A stretch of 64,000 nt of DNA from Pseudomonadota bacterium (lineage in GTDB: Bacteria > Pseudomonadota > Alphaproteobacteria > Azospirillales > Azospirillaceae): assembly GCA_023411035.1 (NCBI GenBank), contig JAEYPE010000097.1, forward strand, positions 1 to 64,000. The letters run 5' to 3'. The stretch's first letter is position 1; the number at the start of each line of letters is the position of its first letter. Below the pieces are notes generated by a model that was given only the letters and a program-made list of their open reading frames with translations, had not been told where the DNA came from and did not search any database. This document shows, piece after piece, positions 8,922 through 22,017 of the stretch. Made by a program: the position numbers and the translations under genes.

Positions 8922-9329
8922 GCGGCGCGGGGCCTCTGACAGGATTGCGGGTGGCAATGCCCGGCTTATAGCAGCGCAACATGGTGAAGGCGACGGCCCA
9001 TGGGGCGATACCCCGAATTGCGCGATAGTCCCGAAACGGCCCTATTTCCCGCGCGTGTTTTTCAGGCATTCCGGCGCTCTACGGAGGCGCCTACGACGTC
9101 GAGTCACCGTTTGGTCAGCTACGCTGTCCTATCGATGAAAATATGCTCGCGCCGCGCCGTCTCATGCGGTATATGACGCTCATACCGCGTGTCCGCGGAC
9201 TTTCGATTTCACACATTCGTTTTCACTGCGGCCACGCCCCTTGGCATGCCCCACCGGCATGGGAAAGGGCCGCCCGGCCGCCGGCACCGTCCCCACGCAC
9301 GGGACGCGGGAAAAAAAGGAGCAGGCGTT
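8922..9329 (+). other. Intergenic region upstream of gltD, divergent from uppP
   Basis: A 408-base stretch without a convincing gene. It must hold the gltD and uppP promoters, but I see no clear sigma-70 or sigma-54 (-24/-12) match. The clearest element is an inverted repeat, GCGGTAT-N9-ATACCGC at 9166-9188, about 140 bases before gltD, which could be an operator. AAAAAAAGGAGC at 9311-9322 supplies the gltD ribosome-binding site. Confidence 0.5.
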
Positions 9330-10778
9330 ATGGCGAACCAGAGGATGTTGGGCTTCGTGCACACCGCGCAGCGGATGCCCGACAAACGCCCGGCTGCGGA
9401 GCGCCGCCAGGATTTCGCCGAGATCTACGCCCGCTTCACCGACGAGCGCGCCAACGAGCAGGCCAACCGCTGCTCGCAGTGCGGCGTTCCCTTCTGCCAA
9501 GTGCATTGCCCGGTTTCCAACAACATTCCCGACTGGCTGAAGCTGACCTCCGAAGGCCGGCTGGAGGAGGCTTACGAGGTCTCCCAGTCCACCAACAACT
9601 TCCCGGAAATCTGCGGCCGCATCTGCCCGCAGGACCGCCTGTGCGAAGGCAACTGCGTCATCGAGCAGTCCACCCACGGCGCCGTCACCATCGGGTCGGT
9701 CGAGAAGTACATCAACGACACCGCCTGGGATCAGGGGTGGGTGAAGCCGCGCAAGCCGTCGCGCGAGCTGGGCCTGTCGGTCGGCATCGTCGGCGCCGGC
9801 CCCGCCGGCCTCGCCGCCGCGGAGGAACTGCGCGCCAAGGGCTACGAGGTCCATGTCTACGACCGTTACGACCGCATGGGCGGCCTGCTGGTCTACGGCA
9901 TCCCCGGCTTCAAGCTGGAGAAGTCGGTCGTCGAGCGCCGCGTGAAGCTGCTGGCTGACGCCGGGGTGATCTACCACCCGAACTTTGAAGTGGGCCGCGA
10001 CGCCTCCCTGCCGGAACTGCGCCGCAAGCACGTCGCCGTGCTGATCGCTACCGGCGTCTACAAGGCGCGCGACATCAAGGCGCCGGGCTCGGGCCTGGGC
10101 AACATCGTCGCGGCGCTGGAGTATCTGACCACCTCCAACAAGGTCGGCCTGGGCGACACGGTGGAGGCGTACGAGAACGGCTCGCTGAACGCCGCGGGCA
10201 AGCATGTGGTGGTGCTGGGCGGCGGCGACACCGCCATGGACTGCGTGCGCACCGCCATCCGCCAGGGCGCCAAGTCGGTGAAGTGTCTGTACCGCCGCGA
10301 CCGCAAGAACATGCCGGGCTCGCAGCGCGAGGTCGCCCACGCCGAGGAAGAGGGCGTGGAGTTCATCTGGCAGGCCGCTCCGGAAGGCTTCACCGGCGAC
10401 ACGGTGGTGACCGGCGTGCGCGCCGTGCGCATCCATCTGGGTGTGGCCGACGCCACGGGCCGCCAGACCCCGCAGGTGATCGAGGGATCGGAATTCACGA
10501 TCCAGGCCGATCTGGTCGTCAAGGCGCTCGGCTTCGAGCCCGAGAACCTGCCCGCCCTGTTCGGCGAGGCGGAGCTGAAGGTCACGCGCTGGGGCACGCT
10601 GCTGGTCGATCACCGCACCAAGATGACGAACCTGGACGGCGTCTTCGCCGCCGGCGACATCGTGCGCGGCGCCTCGCTGGTGGTCTGGGCCATCCGCGAC
10701 GGCCGCGACGCGGCGGAGGGCATCCACGCCTACGCCAAGGCGAAGGCCGAAGCACCGCTGGCCCAGGCCGCCGAGTAA
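9330..10778 (+). CDS. gltD: Glutamate synthase [NADPH] small (beta) subunit
   Basis: Takes electrons from NADPH through FAD and passes them to the large subunit for reductive synthesis of glutamate. 482 residues. N-terminal cysteines C48, C51, C56, C60 and C95, C99, C105, C109 form the two 4Fe-4S sites. The FAD motif GAGPAG is at 155-160 and an NADPH-binding GGGDTAMD motif lies near 295. The start at 9330 has AAGGAGC upstream and gives the known A. brasilense length; in-frame starts further upstream are rejected. gltB follows after 115 bases, in the Azospirillum order (small subunit first). Confidence 0.98.
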   Translation: MANQRMLGFVHTAQRMPDKRPAAERRQDFAEIYARFTDERANEQANRCSQCGVPFCQVHCPVSNNIPDWLKLTSEGRLEEAYEVSQSTNNFPEICGRICPQDRLCEGNCVIEQSTHGAVTIGSVEKYINDTAWDQGWVKPRKPSRELGLSVGIVGAGPAGLAAAEELRAKGYEVHVYDRYDRMGGLLVYGIPGFKLEKSVVERRVKLLADAGVIYHPNFEVGRDASLPELRRKHVAVLIATGVYKARDIKAPGSGLGNIVAALEYLTTSNKVGLGDTVEAYENGSLNAAGKHVVVLGGGDTAMDCVRTAIRQGAKSVKCLYRRDRKNMPGSQREVAHAEEEGVEFIWQAAPEGFTGDTVVTGVRAVRIHLGVADATGRQTPQVIEGSEFTIQADLVVKALGFEPENLPALFGEAELKVTRWGTLLVDHRTKMTNLDGVFAAGDIVRGASLVVWAIRDGRDAAEGIHAYAKAKAEAPLAQAAE

Positions 10779-10813
10779 AGCGCATCGCCAGCCAATCGAT
10801 TTTTCCGCGGGTT

Positions 10814-10865
10814 CCAGGGGTCCATTTCGACCCCTGGCGGGGGTGAAGGGGCGAAGTCCCCCTTC
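10814..10865 (+). repeat. Two adjacent palindromes in the gltD-gltB spacer (REP-like)
   Basis: CCAGGGGT-N8-ACCCCTGG (10814-10837) is followed by GAAGGGG...CCCCTTC (10845-10865). G/C-rich paired hairpins of this kind resemble intergenic REP elements; here they may stabilise the gltD message or tune gltB expression. Confidence 0.6.
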
Positions 10866-10893
10866 AAAACAGACTGATTGAAAGGGTCCACCG

Positions 10894-15441
<4,548 letters not shown>

Positions 15442-15479
15442 GGTCCGAACGGACGACCCGTTCAGGTTGTGCGCATACG

Positions 15480-15512
15480 AACGGCGGTCCGGTCCAACCG
15501 GGCCGCCGTTTT
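15480..15512 (+). terminator. Rho-independent terminator after gltB
   Basis: A 13-bp stem (AACGGCGGTCCGG against CCGGGCCGCCGTT, one G-T pair) with loop TCCAA and a short T run, 38 bases after the gltB stop. Confidence 0.75.
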
Positions 15513-15625
15513 CACGCCGACTGTTGCACGGGCGTCCTTTCCAGGGTGTAGGTTCCCGGAATAATCTGGCGTGGAACGGGTTGTTAGGACCGCCTGGGGC
15601 ATCCGCGACCACACGGGAGGGCGTC

Positions 15626-16111
15626 ATGCCGGCAGAAGACGGCTTGCGCATCAGCATTCGCTTCGCCACGGCGGCCGACGGGCCGCGCTGCGCCGACATT
15701 TTCCTGCACGGGCGCCGCAACGCCTTTCCCTGGCAGCCCGAGGACCGCTTCCGCCTCGACGATTATTACGACTGCGTGGACGGGGAGGAGGTGCTGGTGG
15801 CCGAACTGGACGACTCCAGGGCCGGTGCCGGGATGGTGGCCGGGATTGTGGTCGGCTTCGTCTCCGTCGATGTGGCGGATCGCTTCATCCACAACCTGTT
15901 CATCGCCCCCCTCTGGCGCGGACAGGGCATCGGCAGCGCCCTGCTGCGCGAAGCGCTGGCCCTGCTGCACGGCTCCGCGAAACTGGCCTGCGCATCGCGC
16001 AACGCCGCCGCCCGCGCCTTCTACGAGCACAACGGCTGGACCCCCGTCCCCGTCCCCGGTTTCGGCGACAAGGCGTCGCCCCTTGTGGTCTACCGCAAAT
16101 CAGCCCTTTGA
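15626..16111 (+). CDS. GNAT family N-acetyltransferase
   Basis: 161 residues with the acetyl-CoA binding motif A, RGQGIGSALL, preceded by the beta-4 strand HNLFIAPLW, and motif B ending AFYEHNGW. The substrate is unknown. The ATG at 15626 has GGGAGG seven bases upstream and starts the conserved fold; the longer in-frame leader runs through the gltB terminator and is rejected. Confidence 0.85.
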   Translation: MPAEDGLRISIRFATAADGPRCADIFLHGRRNAFPWQPEDRFRLDDYYDCVDGEEVLVAELDDSRAGAGMVAGIVVGFVSVDVADRFIHNLFIAPLWRGQGIGSALLREALALLHGSAKLACASRNAAARAFYEHNGWTPVPVPGFGDKASPLVVYRKSAL

Positions 16112-16210
16112 TATCCCCCGGCAAGGTTAATCCACCAGCCGAAGGAACAGGGCACAGACCGAAGCGCAGACTGTTTTCCGCGGCGCCCTTGCGCTACAGT
16201 CCGGCCCGGC

Positions 16211-16879
16211 ATGCGGACACTCTATCACCACCCCCTTCATCCCTTGTCCCGCGTCGCGCGGGTGATGCTCGCCGAGAAGGGCCTGCCCTTCGAACCGGTC
16301 ATCGAAAAGCCGTGGGAACGGCGCGAGGACTTCCTGATCCTGAACCCCTCCGGCGAACCGCCGGTGCTGGTGGAGGAGGACGGAACCGTCGTGGCGGGCG
16401 GATTGCCGGTGATTGAATATCTGGAGGAAGCCTATCCCGACGTGGCCCTGTTGCCGCGCGAGGTGGCGGCCCGCGCGGAGGTGCGGCGCGTGGTCTCCTG
16501 GTTCGTCCAGAAGTTCGACCGCGAGGTGACGGAGAATCTGGTCGGGGAGAAGCTGATCAAGCGGCTGTCCGGCCAGGGCCACCCCTTCGCCCCGGCGATC
16601 CGCGCCGGGCTGGCGAACATCCAGTACCATATGGAATACATCGCCTTCCTGTCGGAACGCCGCCCCTGGCTGGCCGGGTCCACCTTCACGGTGGCCGACA
16701 TCGCGGCGGCGGCGGCGCTGTCCTGCGTCGATTACGTGGACAACGTGCCCTGGGACAAGGTGCCGGAGGCCAAGGACTGGTACGCGCGCATCAAGTCGCG
16801 CCCCAGCTTCCGCAGCCTGTTGGCCGACAGCGTTCCCGGCTGCCCGCCGCCCCGCCATTACGCCGATCTGGATTTCTGA
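16211..16879 (+). CDS. Glutathione S-transferase family protein
   Basis: 222 residues. The N-terminal thioredoxin-like domain (residues 1-80) contains the cis-Pro region PSGEPPVL and the glutathione-binding VIEYLEE. The C-terminal helical domain has the family motif GSTFTVADIAAAAAL. Substrate class is not readable; relatives are annotated as GST or maleylacetoacetate-isomerase-like. It stands 99 bases after the acetyltransferase gene, and convergent chrA follows. Confidence 0.88.
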   Translation: MRTLYHHPLHPLSRVARVMLAEKGLPFEPVIEKPWERREDFLILNPSGEPPVLVEEDGTVVAGGLPVIEYLEEAYPDVALLPREVAARAEVRRVVSWFVQKFDREVTENLVGEKLIKRLSGQGHPFAPAIRAGLANIQYHMEYIAFLSERRPWLAGSTFTVADIAAAAALSCVDYVDNVPWDKVPEAKDWYARIKSRPSFRSLLADSVPGCPPPRHYADLDF

Positions 16880-16924
16880 CCCGCCAAAGGATGGAAACCC
16901 GGCCCGTACCGCGGCGCCGTGCCC

Positions 16925-18292
16925 TTACGCCACCCCCGCCATGCGCAGCGCCACGCCGGCCAGCGCGCAGGCCCCCAGGGTGGGCAGCATCCCCGCCTTG
17001 AAGCGGAACACCGCCACCACCGCCGCCGCGGTCAGCGCCAGGGCGGGCCCATTCACGCTGGCCAGGACGGGAAGATCCAGGGCCATCCCGGCGAAGGACA
17101 CGGGCTGCAAACGCGCGAACAGCGTGTGCAGGGCGAACCAGACCGCCAGATTCAGGATCACCCCGACCACCGCCGCGGTGATCGCCGACAGCGCGGCGCT
17201 CAGCATCCGGTTGCCGCGCAGCGCCTCCACATAGGGCGCGCCGAGAAAAATCCACAGGAAGCAGGGCACAAAGGTGACCCAGGTGGTCAGCAGGCCGCCC
17301 AGCACCCCGGCCAGCAGCGGCGGCAGCGCGCCCGGATCGCGGAACGCGCCGAGGAATCCCACGAACTGCACCACCATGATCAGCGGCCCCGGCGTCGTCT
17401 CCGCCATGCCCAGCCCGTCCAGCATCTCGCCGGGCCGGAGCCAGCCGTAGGTCTCCACCGCCTGCTGCGCCACATAGGCCAGCACGGCGTAGGCCCCGCC
17501 GAAGGTCACCACCGCCATCTTGGAAAAGAAGACGGCGATGCCGCTGAAGGCGTTGTCCGGCCCCAGCGTCAGCAGCAGCGCCAGCACCGGCCCCAGCCAC
17601 AAGGCGAGGCAGACCGTCCCGACCCGCAGCGACCAGACGGGCGAGGGCCGCGCGTGGTCCGGCACCGCCTCGCCCAGCAGGCTGTTCCGGTGGTCGGTCG
17701 GACCCGAAGCGCCTGGCGCCGTCCGGAAGGCGGCAGAACCCAGCCGCGCCCCGGCAAGCCCGATCAGGGCGGCGGTCAGGACGATCAGCGGAAAGGGAAC
17801 GTCGAAGGCGAAGATCGCCAGGAAGGCCGCCGCCGACAGGCCGATCATGGCCCCGTTCTTCAGGGTGCGGCGCCCGACCCGGACGACCGCTTCCAGCACG
17901 ACCGCCAGCACCGCCGCCTTCAGCCCGAAGAACAAGCCCTGCACCGGCTCGGTGTTCCCCAGAGTCACATAGAGAACGCTGAGCGCCATGATGGACAGCG
18001 CCCCCGGCAGCACGAACAGGATGCCGGCGATCAGCCCGCCCACCGTCCGGTGCATCAGCCAGCCGATGTAGACAGCCAGTTGCTGCGCCTCCGGCCCCGG
18101 CAGAAGCATGCAGTAGTTCAGGGCGTGGAGGAACCGCTCCTCCCCGATCCACTTCCTCTCGTCCACAAGCACGCGGTGCATCATGGCGATCTGGCCCGCC
18201 GGGCCGCCGAAGCTCAGCGCCGCGATCCGCGCCCAGACCCGCACCGCCTCGCGCAGGCCCACGCTATGGCCGGCGGTGTCCACCTGGGTCAT
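16925..18292 (-). CDS. chrA: Chromate efflux transporter ChrA
   Basis: CHR-family membrane protein, 455 residues, with two homologous halves (long-chain, bidomain form). Each half carries the family signature: SFGGPAGQIAMMHR near residue 27 and TFGGAYAVLAYVAQQAVE in the second half, with LPGPEAQQLAVYIG and TTPGPLIMVVQFVG respectively. Exports chromate and perhaps sulfate analogues. The start is the ATG at 18292; longer readings in this frame run backwards into the kinase gene and are artefacts. Confidence 0.92.
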   Translation of the reverse strand: MTQVDTAGHSVGLREAVRVWARIAALSFGGPAGQIAMMHRVLVDERKWIGEERFLHALNYCMLLPGPEAQQLAVYIGWLMHRTVGGLIAGILFVLPGALSIMALSVLYVTLGNTEPVQGLFFGLKAAVLAVVLEAVVRVGRRTLKNGAMIGLSAAAFLAIFAFDVPFPLIVLTAALIGLAGARLGSAAFRTAPGASGPTDHRNSLLGEAVPDHARPSPVWSLRVGTVCLALWLGPVLALLLTLGPDNAFSGIAVFFSKMAVVTFGGAYAVLAYVAQQAVETYGWLRPGEMLDGLGMAETTPGPLIMVVQFVGFLGAFRDPGALPPLLAGVLGGLLTTWVTFVPCFLWIFLGAPYVEALRGNRMLSAALSAITAAVVGVILNLAVWFALHTLFARLQPVSFAGMALDLPVLASVNGPALALTAAAVVAVFRFKAGMLPTLGACALAGVALRMAGVA

Positions 18293-18393
18293 GCTGTCTC
18301 TCCGGAAGGCGGCGAAGGAGCGCCATTCGAACCACAACGGGCGGCCCGCCGATAGCACAGAGATTTGCCGTGGTTGACGGCCCCGCGAGCCGG

Positions 18394-19764
18394 TCAGGAC
18401 GGACAGGCCGCGGGCAGCACCAGTTCCACCCGCAGGCCGCCGAGCGGGGAGTCGCCCAGCCGCAGGTCGCCGCCGTAAAGCCGCGCCACGTCGCGCACGA
18501 CGGCGAGGCCGAGGCCGCTGCCCGGCGTGCTTTCGTCCAGCCGCACGCCGGGGGCCGGCACCGCGTCCCGCCGGTCGGCGGGCAGGCCCGGCCCGTCGTC
18601 CTCCACCGCCACGGCCAGCATCCCGCCCGCCTCCAGCCGCGACGAGACCTCGACCCGCGACGTCGCCCACTTGCAGGCGTTGTCCAGCAGGTTGCCCAGC
18701 ATCTCGTCCAGGTCCTCGCGCTCTCCGGCGAAGACATGCTCGCGCGGAACGCGGACGGTGACGGTCACCCGCCCGCCGCCCTGGAGCTTCTCCATCACCC
18801 GCGCCAGCGGCCCGGCGCTGTCCGCAACCGGGGTGGCGACGCCAGGCAGGCCACGGGCGGCGGCGGCGCGGGCGCGGGCCATATGGTGGTCGATGTGGCG
18901 GCGCATCACCGCCACCTGCCGGGCAATGGCCTCCCCCTCCGCCTCGTTCGCCAGCACGGCGAGGTTCGTCTTCAGCGCGTGGGCGAGGTTCCCGGCCTGA
19001 AGCCGCGCCCGGCCCACCACCTCCTCCGAATGGTCCAGCAGGGCGTTCAGGTCGGCCAGCAGGGGCTGCACCTCGCGCGGGGCGTCGCCGCCGAAGCGCT
19101 TCCTGCGCCCGGCCCGCACCGCCGCCAGTTCGGCGCGCAGCCGCACCAGCGGGCGCAGCCCCACCGACACCTGCACCACCGCCGCGGCGATCAGCACCAG
19201 CGCCAGCGCCCCCAGCGAGAGCCAGAGCACCCGGTTGAAGTCCGCCACCACCGCCCGCAATTCCCCCTCGTCCTGAGCCACCGCCATGCGCAGGGGGGCG
19301 GCGCCGCTGGGAAAGGTCACGGCGCGCTCCAGCACCGACAGGTGGCGCCCGGCGGGGCCGGGGAGGCTGTGGCGGTGGATGTCGCCGTCCGGAACCTCGT
19401 CCGGCGGCAGGGGCAGCGCCTCGTCCCACAGGGAACGCGAGCGCAACAGCGGCGCGTCCCCCGGCCCCACCTGCCAGTACAGCCCCGACAGGGGCCGGCG
19501 GAAACGCGGGTCGCTGAGCGGCTGGCGCAGCAGCAGCGTGCCGTCCGCCCCCACCTCGATCAGCGCGGCGAGCTGGTCCAGATGGTTGGTCAACTCCGCC
19601 TCGAAGCGGCGGGCCACATGGTCGTGGAACAGGCCGGACAGCACCACCCCGGCCATCGCCAGCGCCAGCGCGATCCACACCGCCGCCCCGGCCAGCAGGC
19701 GGAAGCGCAGCGAGCCGGTCAGCCGCCCGGCGCCCGGATCGGAAGTGGTGGCGGGGCCGTTCAA
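18394..19764 (-). CDS. Two-component sensor histidine kinase (PhoQ/QseC-like)
   Basis: 456 residues. TM1 at about 22-45, a periplasmic sensor of about 130 residues, TM2 near 175-198, HAMP linker. The phospho-acceptor His is in LAHALKTNLAVL. The ATPase domain has N-box LGNLLDNACKW, DDGPGLP and GSGLGLAV. The gene overlaps the response regulator by ATGA. The signal is unknown; the divergent neighbours are periplasmic cytochromes, so redox state, oxygen or metal is plausible. Confidence 0.93.
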   Translation of the reverse strand: MNGPATTSDPGAGRLTGSLRFRLLAGAAVWIALALAMAGVVLSGLFHDHVARRFEAELTNHLDQLAALIEVGADGTLLLRQPLSDPRFRRPLSGLYWQVGPGDAPLLRSRSLWDEALPLPPDEVPDGDIHRHSLPGPAGRHLSVLERAVTFPSGAAPLRMAVAQDEGELRAVVADFNRVLWLSLGALALVLIAAAVVQVSVGLRPLVRLRAELAAVRAGRRKRFGGDAPREVQPLLADLNALLDHSEEVVGRARLQAGNLAHALKTNLAVLANEAEGEAIARQVAVMRRHIDHHMARARAAAARGLPGVATPVADSAGPLARVMEKLQGGGRVTVTVRVPREHVFAGEREDLDEMLGNLLDNACKWATSRVEVSSRLEAGGMLAVAVEDDGPGLPADRRDAVPAPGVRLDESTPGSGLGLAVVRDVARLYGGDLRLGDSPLGGLRVELVLPAACPS

Positions 19765-20420
19765 GGCTCCTCCAGCTTGTAGCCCAGCCCGCGCACGGTC
19801 TTGATCAGATCGGCGCCGAGCTTGCGGCGCAGGCGGCCCACGAAGACCTCGATGGTGTTGGAATCGCGGTCGAAATCCTGGGCGTAGATGTGTTCCGTCA
19901 ACTCCGTGCGGGAGACGAGCTGCCCCTTGCGGTGCATCAGGTAATCGAGCACGCGGAATTCGTGCCCGGTCAGATCCACCGGGCGTCCGTCCAGCGTGAC
20001 CCGGCCCGACCGGGTGTCCAGCACCACCCCGCCGCAGGCGATCTCCGCCGAGGCGTGGCCCTTCGACCGGCGGATCAGGGCGCGGATGCGGGCCAGCAGT
20101 TCCTCCATGCTGAAGGGCTTCGCCAGATAGTCGTCGGCCCCGGCGTCGATGCCCTGCACCTTCTCCGTCCAGGCGCCACGGGCGGTCAGGATGATGACCG
20201 GCGTGGCGATCCCGCGCGTCCGCCAGGACCGCAGCACCGTCAGCCCGTCCACCCGCGGCAGGCCGAGGTCCAGGACGATAGCGTCGTAGGGTTCGGTTTC
20301 GCCCAGGAACTGCCCGTCCTCCCCATCGGCGGCGCGGTCCACGGCGTAGCCCTCGCCCTCCAGCCGCTCGGCAAGCTGGCGGGCGAGCGCCGGATCATCC
20401 TCGACGACGAGCAGGCGCAT
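19761..20420 (-). CDS. OmpR/PhoP-family response regulator
   Basis: Receiver domain with acidic pair in VVEDD, phospho-acceptor Asp51 in IVLDLGLP and Lys in LAKPF; C-terminal winged helix with RDSNTIEVFVGRLRRKLG. About 219 residues from the ATG at 20420 (AGAGG eight bases upstream). A GTG at 20429 overlapping the PepSY stop is the alternative start. It likely binds the paired direct repeats at 20812-20852 and regulates both itself and the cytochrome operon. Confidence 0.93.
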   Translation of the reverse strand: MRLLVVEDDPALARQLAERLEGEGYAVDRAADGEDGQFLGETEPYDAIVLDLGLPRVDGLTVLRSWRTRGIATPVIILTARGAWTEKVQGIDAGADDYLAKPFSMEELLARIRALIRRSKGHASAEIACGGVVLDTRSGRVTLDGRPVDLTGHEFRVLDYLMHRKGQLVSRTELTEHIYAQDFDRDSNTIEVFVGRLRRKLGADLIKTVRGLGYKLEEP

Positions 20421-20425
20421 GGCGC

Positions 20426-20764
20426 TCACCTCTTCCCATGTTGACCGCCCTCGCCTTTTCCGTTCCGCCCGCGCACCCGCAGCAGGTCGCCGGTCGCGGC
20501 GTCGTACTCCAGCTTCAGGACGCGGCCTTCGGCGGTGATGGTCTTGATCTCGTAGACGATCCGCCCGTCGTCATCCTCGAACTCCACGTCCAGGATATCA
20601 CCGGGGAAATCGGCCTGCACCCGCGCCAGGATGACCTCCAGCGGCAACGCGCGGCCCGAGCGCAACGCCTCCCGCGCCCGTTCATGGTCGCCGTCGTCGG
20701 CGCCGGCCGGAAAGGCGGCGGTGAGGAGGACAAGGGACAGCAGGGCGGCGCGGAAGGCGTTCAT
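20426..20764 (-). CDS. PepSY domain-containing periplasmic protein
   Basis: 112 residues with a signal peptide (1-22, ending AGA) followed by a single PepSY-like domain (LPLEVILARVQADFPGDILD, then VYEIKTITAEGRVLKLEYD). Such small PepSY proteins often accompany two-component systems of this type and may modulate the kinase. It is the first gene of the operon PepSY-regulator-kinase and overlaps or abuts the regulator. Confidence 0.88.
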   Translation of the reverse strand: MNAFRAALLSLVLLTAAFPAGADDGDHERAREALRSGRALPLEVILARVQADFPGDILDVEFEDDDGRIVYEIKTITAEGRVLKLEYDAATGDLLRVRGRNGKGEGGQHGKR

Positions 20765-20811
20765 GGTCGGAACCGGCAGGCGGGCGGACGAGTCCAGTTA
20801 GCACATCGTCG

Positions 20812-20852
20812 CCTGAACGGCACCTGAATGGACCGCTCAGGTTCGGTTCAGC
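20812..20852. promoter_or_regulatory. Paired direct-repeat operator between divergent operons
   Basis: Plus strand CCTGAA-N5-CCTGAA (20812-20828), then the reverse-oriented pair CTCAGG-N5-TTCAGC (20836-20852). The 11-bp period equals one helical turn, as in PmrA/QseB boxes (CTTAA-N5-CTTAA). It lies between PepSY (minus) and the redox operon (plus), so it is a good candidate site for the response regulator. Confidence 0.6.
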
Positions 20853-20905
20853 GTGGGCGGCGCAGTCTCCGCGGCAGATCGGACCGCCGCCATGGAGACC
20901 CGCCG

Positions 20906-21061
20906 ATGATCCGCAGGATGCTGACCCACACCGCCGCCGCGACGCTCGTCATCGCCGTGGCGGCCTTCGCCTTCCAGGCCATTGCCGGCGGTGACGGCAT
21001 CACCCGCACCGCCTGGACGCTGACCGCCGCCATCGCCGGGAGCGATCATGACGCCCACTGA
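20906..21061 (+). CDS. Small single-pass membrane protein, first gene of the SHP operon
   Basis: 51 residues starting MIRRMLTHTAAATLVIAVAA; a basic N-terminus and one hydrophobic segment (about residues 8-27) followed by a polar tail. No family recognised. The gene overlaps the cytochrome b start by 14 bases. Coding status rests on operon position and the membrane-helix pattern, so it is less certain than its neighbours. Confidence 0.55.
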   Translation: MIRRMLTHTAAATLVIAVAAFAFQAIAGGDGITRTAWTLTAAIAGSDHDAH

Positions 21062-21587
21062 CGTCCGTCCCGACCGGGCGCCCCGCACGCCGGGGCGGCT
21101 GATGTTCCTGTTCGCCTTCCACGCCGTTCTGTCGGGCGCCTTCGTCGTGGCCTATCTGACGGGGGACGAGGACACCTACGCCATGCACCAGTTCGCCGGC
21201 TACACGGCGCTGGCGGCACTGGCGGTGCGGGGGGCCGCGGGGCTGCTGATGCCGGTGGGGCCGCTGCGCTTCCCCCGTCCCTCCTCCACCGCCACTCTGG
21301 ACTGGCTCCGCCGGGCGGCGTTCGGCGATGCGCGGACCTGGGGGCAGCGCAGCCCGCTGCTCGCCTGGATGGCGCTGGCGCTGCTCGCCGCCGTGGGCGC
21401 CGCCGCCCTCAGCGGAGCGGTCGCCGATTTCGTCGTCCCGATGGAAAAGCTGCACGAGGCGCTGGGCGAGTTCTCGCTGCCCGTCGTGCTGGCCCATGTC
21501 GCCCTGGTCTTCGCGCTGCTCGGCCTGAAGAAAGCCGCCGCCCTGCGCGCCCGCGTCCCCAACCGCCGAGAGGTTTCCGCCCCATGA
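21048..21587 (+). CDS. Cytochrome b561-type membrane protein
   Basis: 179 residues with four hydrophobic segments and histidines placed for heme ligation (FAFHAVLSG, YAMHQFAGY, KLHEALGEFSLPVVLAHVALV). This matches the Ni/Fe-hydrogenase/b561-like cytochrome b found beside SHP and diheme cytochrome c genes. It would pass electrons between the quinone pool and the periplasmic cytochromes. Its stop overlaps the SHP start (ATGA). Confidence 0.85.
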   Translation: MTPTDVRPDRAPRTPGRLMFLFAFHAVLSGAFVVAYLTGDEDTYAMHQFAGYTALAALAVRGAAGLLMPVGPLRFPRPSSTATLDWLRRAAFGDARTWGQRSPLLAWMALALLAAVGAAALSGAVADFVVPMEKLHEALGEFSLPVVLAHVALVFALLGLKKAAALRARVPNRREVSAP

Positions 21588-22006
21588 TCCGCTTCATCCT
21601 GGCGTCGCTGGCCGTCGTCGCCGCCGGTGCGGCCATCGCCGCCAGCCCGAACCCGGCCCGCACCGCCCTTCTCGACGGCTACGCCGCCCAGGCGAAGGCG
21701 GAGGCACCCAGCTTCGCCGGCTTCTCCGCGGAGCGCGGCCGCACGCTCTACCTCGGCCCGCACAGCGGGGGCAAGCCGGAAACCAACGCCTGCGCCGCCT
21801 GCCACACCGCCGACCCCACCGCCCAGGGCCGCCACCAGCGGACCGGGCGCGGGATCGAGCCGATGGCCGTTTCCGCCAACCCCAAGCGCTTCACCGACCC
21901 AGCGGAGGTGGAAAAGCGCTTCGACCGCGATTGCGCCAACGTCCTGGGCCGCGCCTGCACGGCGCAGGAGAAGGGCGACTTTATCACCTATCTCGCCGGC
22001 CAATGA
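21584..22006 (+). CDS. shp: SHP-like monoheme cytochrome c (DUF1924)
   Basis: 140 residues: signal peptide (1-20), heme motif CAACH at 70-74, the conserved SANPKRF segment (in Rhodobacter SHP an Asn here is the sixth, displaceable heme ligand) and a Cys117/Cys124 pair likely forming the family disulfide. SHP proteins bind oxygen and small ligands; the in vivo role is unsettled. Neighbouring dhc and cytochrome b form the known SHP gene set. Confidence 0.88.
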   Translation: MIRFILASLAVVAAGAAIAASPNPARTALLDGYAAQAKAEAPSFAGFSAERGRTLYLGPHSGGKPETNACAACHTADPTAQGRHQRTGRGIEPMAVSANPKRFTDPAEVEKRFDRDCANVLGRACTAQEKGDFITYLAGQ

Positions 22007-22017
22007 GGAAACCCGCC

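Noticed and set aside
8922..9329. Sigma-54 promoter for gltD
   Set aside because: TGGCAATGCCCGGCTT near 8952 lacks the GC of the -12 element at the right spacing.
16925..19678. A 917-codon minus frame that seems to fuse the kinase region to ChrA
   Set aside because: The N-terminal half is a non-native frame of the kinase gene; ChrA begins at the ATG at 18292.
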